In this document: one piece after another, positions 5,455 through 5,524 of the stretch
How positions within the stretch are numbered: the first letter of the stretch is position 1
Layout: every line of letters begins with the position of its first letter
Assembly: GCA_018399935.1 (NCBI GenBank)
Contig: JAGYNP010000059.1
Location: 1 to 5,524 of the forward strand
DNA from: Candidatus Moraniibacteriota bacterium
Lineage (GTDB): Bacteria; Patescibacteriota; Minisyncoccia; Moranbacterales; DUUL01
Reading direction: 5' to 3'
Length of the DNA: 5,524 bases
The notes under the pieces: generated by a model
Seen by the model: the letters and a program-made list of their open reading frames with translations, nothing else
What the model was told of the DNA's origin: nothing
Databases searched by the model: none
Program-made: the position numbers and the translations under genes

Positions 5455-5524
5455 GATTAAAATCCTTAAAACCGCTTCTAAATTATAATTTACTGCAAAA
5501 TTTATTACTCAAAAATATTTTAAA

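Noticed and set aside
1..5524. Alternative genetic code (UGA as glycine, as in some CPR lineages)
   Set aside because: All frames read through conserved motifs without in-frame TGA and end at TAA or TAG, so nothing calls for recoding.

Overview
The window is strongly AT-rich. All five protein genes lie on the minus strand, separated by long AT-rich gaps with several repeats. Lysine- and isoleucine-rich proteins, few Shine-Dalgarno sites, an orphan gene and a partial glycosidase of a type I recall from candidate-phyla genomes together suggest Patescibacteria (CPR; Parcubacteria- or Microgenomates-like). That assignment is inference from style, since no marker gene is present. The genes read cleanly in the standard code and end in TAA or TAG.

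Layout, left to right (reverse of transcription). Bases 1-853 hold the N-terminal 284 residues of a membrane-anchored, clan GH-A type glycoside hydrolase cut by the window edge. Bases 854-1336 are non-coding and contain copy A (1141-1280) of a structured intergenic repeat. Bases 1337-2242 encode a 10-helix DMT/EamA-type permease. Bases 2478-3680 encode a cytoplasmic family GH1 beta-glycosidase with both catalytic glutamates. GH1 is flanked on both sides by same-orientation palindromic elements of the CCTCCC...GGGAGG...GAGGAGG type (2404-2443 and 3789-3825). The upstream one abuts a GC-rich hairpin plus T-tract that looks like a plus-strand terminator. Bases 3920-4441 encode a single-pass membrane protein with a helical, possibly HEPN-like cytosolic domain. 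Copy B of the structured repeat (4459-4612) sits immediately upstream and carries a perfect 21-bp inverted repeat. Bases 4713-5327 encode an orphan 204-residue protein as a self-contained unit, with a sigma70-type promoter, a Shine-Dalgarno site, a GTG start and an intrinsic terminator.

The two glycosidases and the permease could serve carbohydrate scavenging: outer-face hydrolysis, uptake, then cytoplasmic hydrolysis. The gaps between them are wide, so they need not form one operon and the link is only suggestive.

The most unusual item is the duplicated intergenic element (copies A and B, about 3.3 kb apart). Both copies share an ordered set of motifs: a repeated AACTAATTC word, a conserved TATAATGGC core, a small internal hairpin and a long-range stem. 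It fits either a non-coding RNA or regulatory element, or a small non-autonomous mobile repeat. I do not recognise it as a named family.
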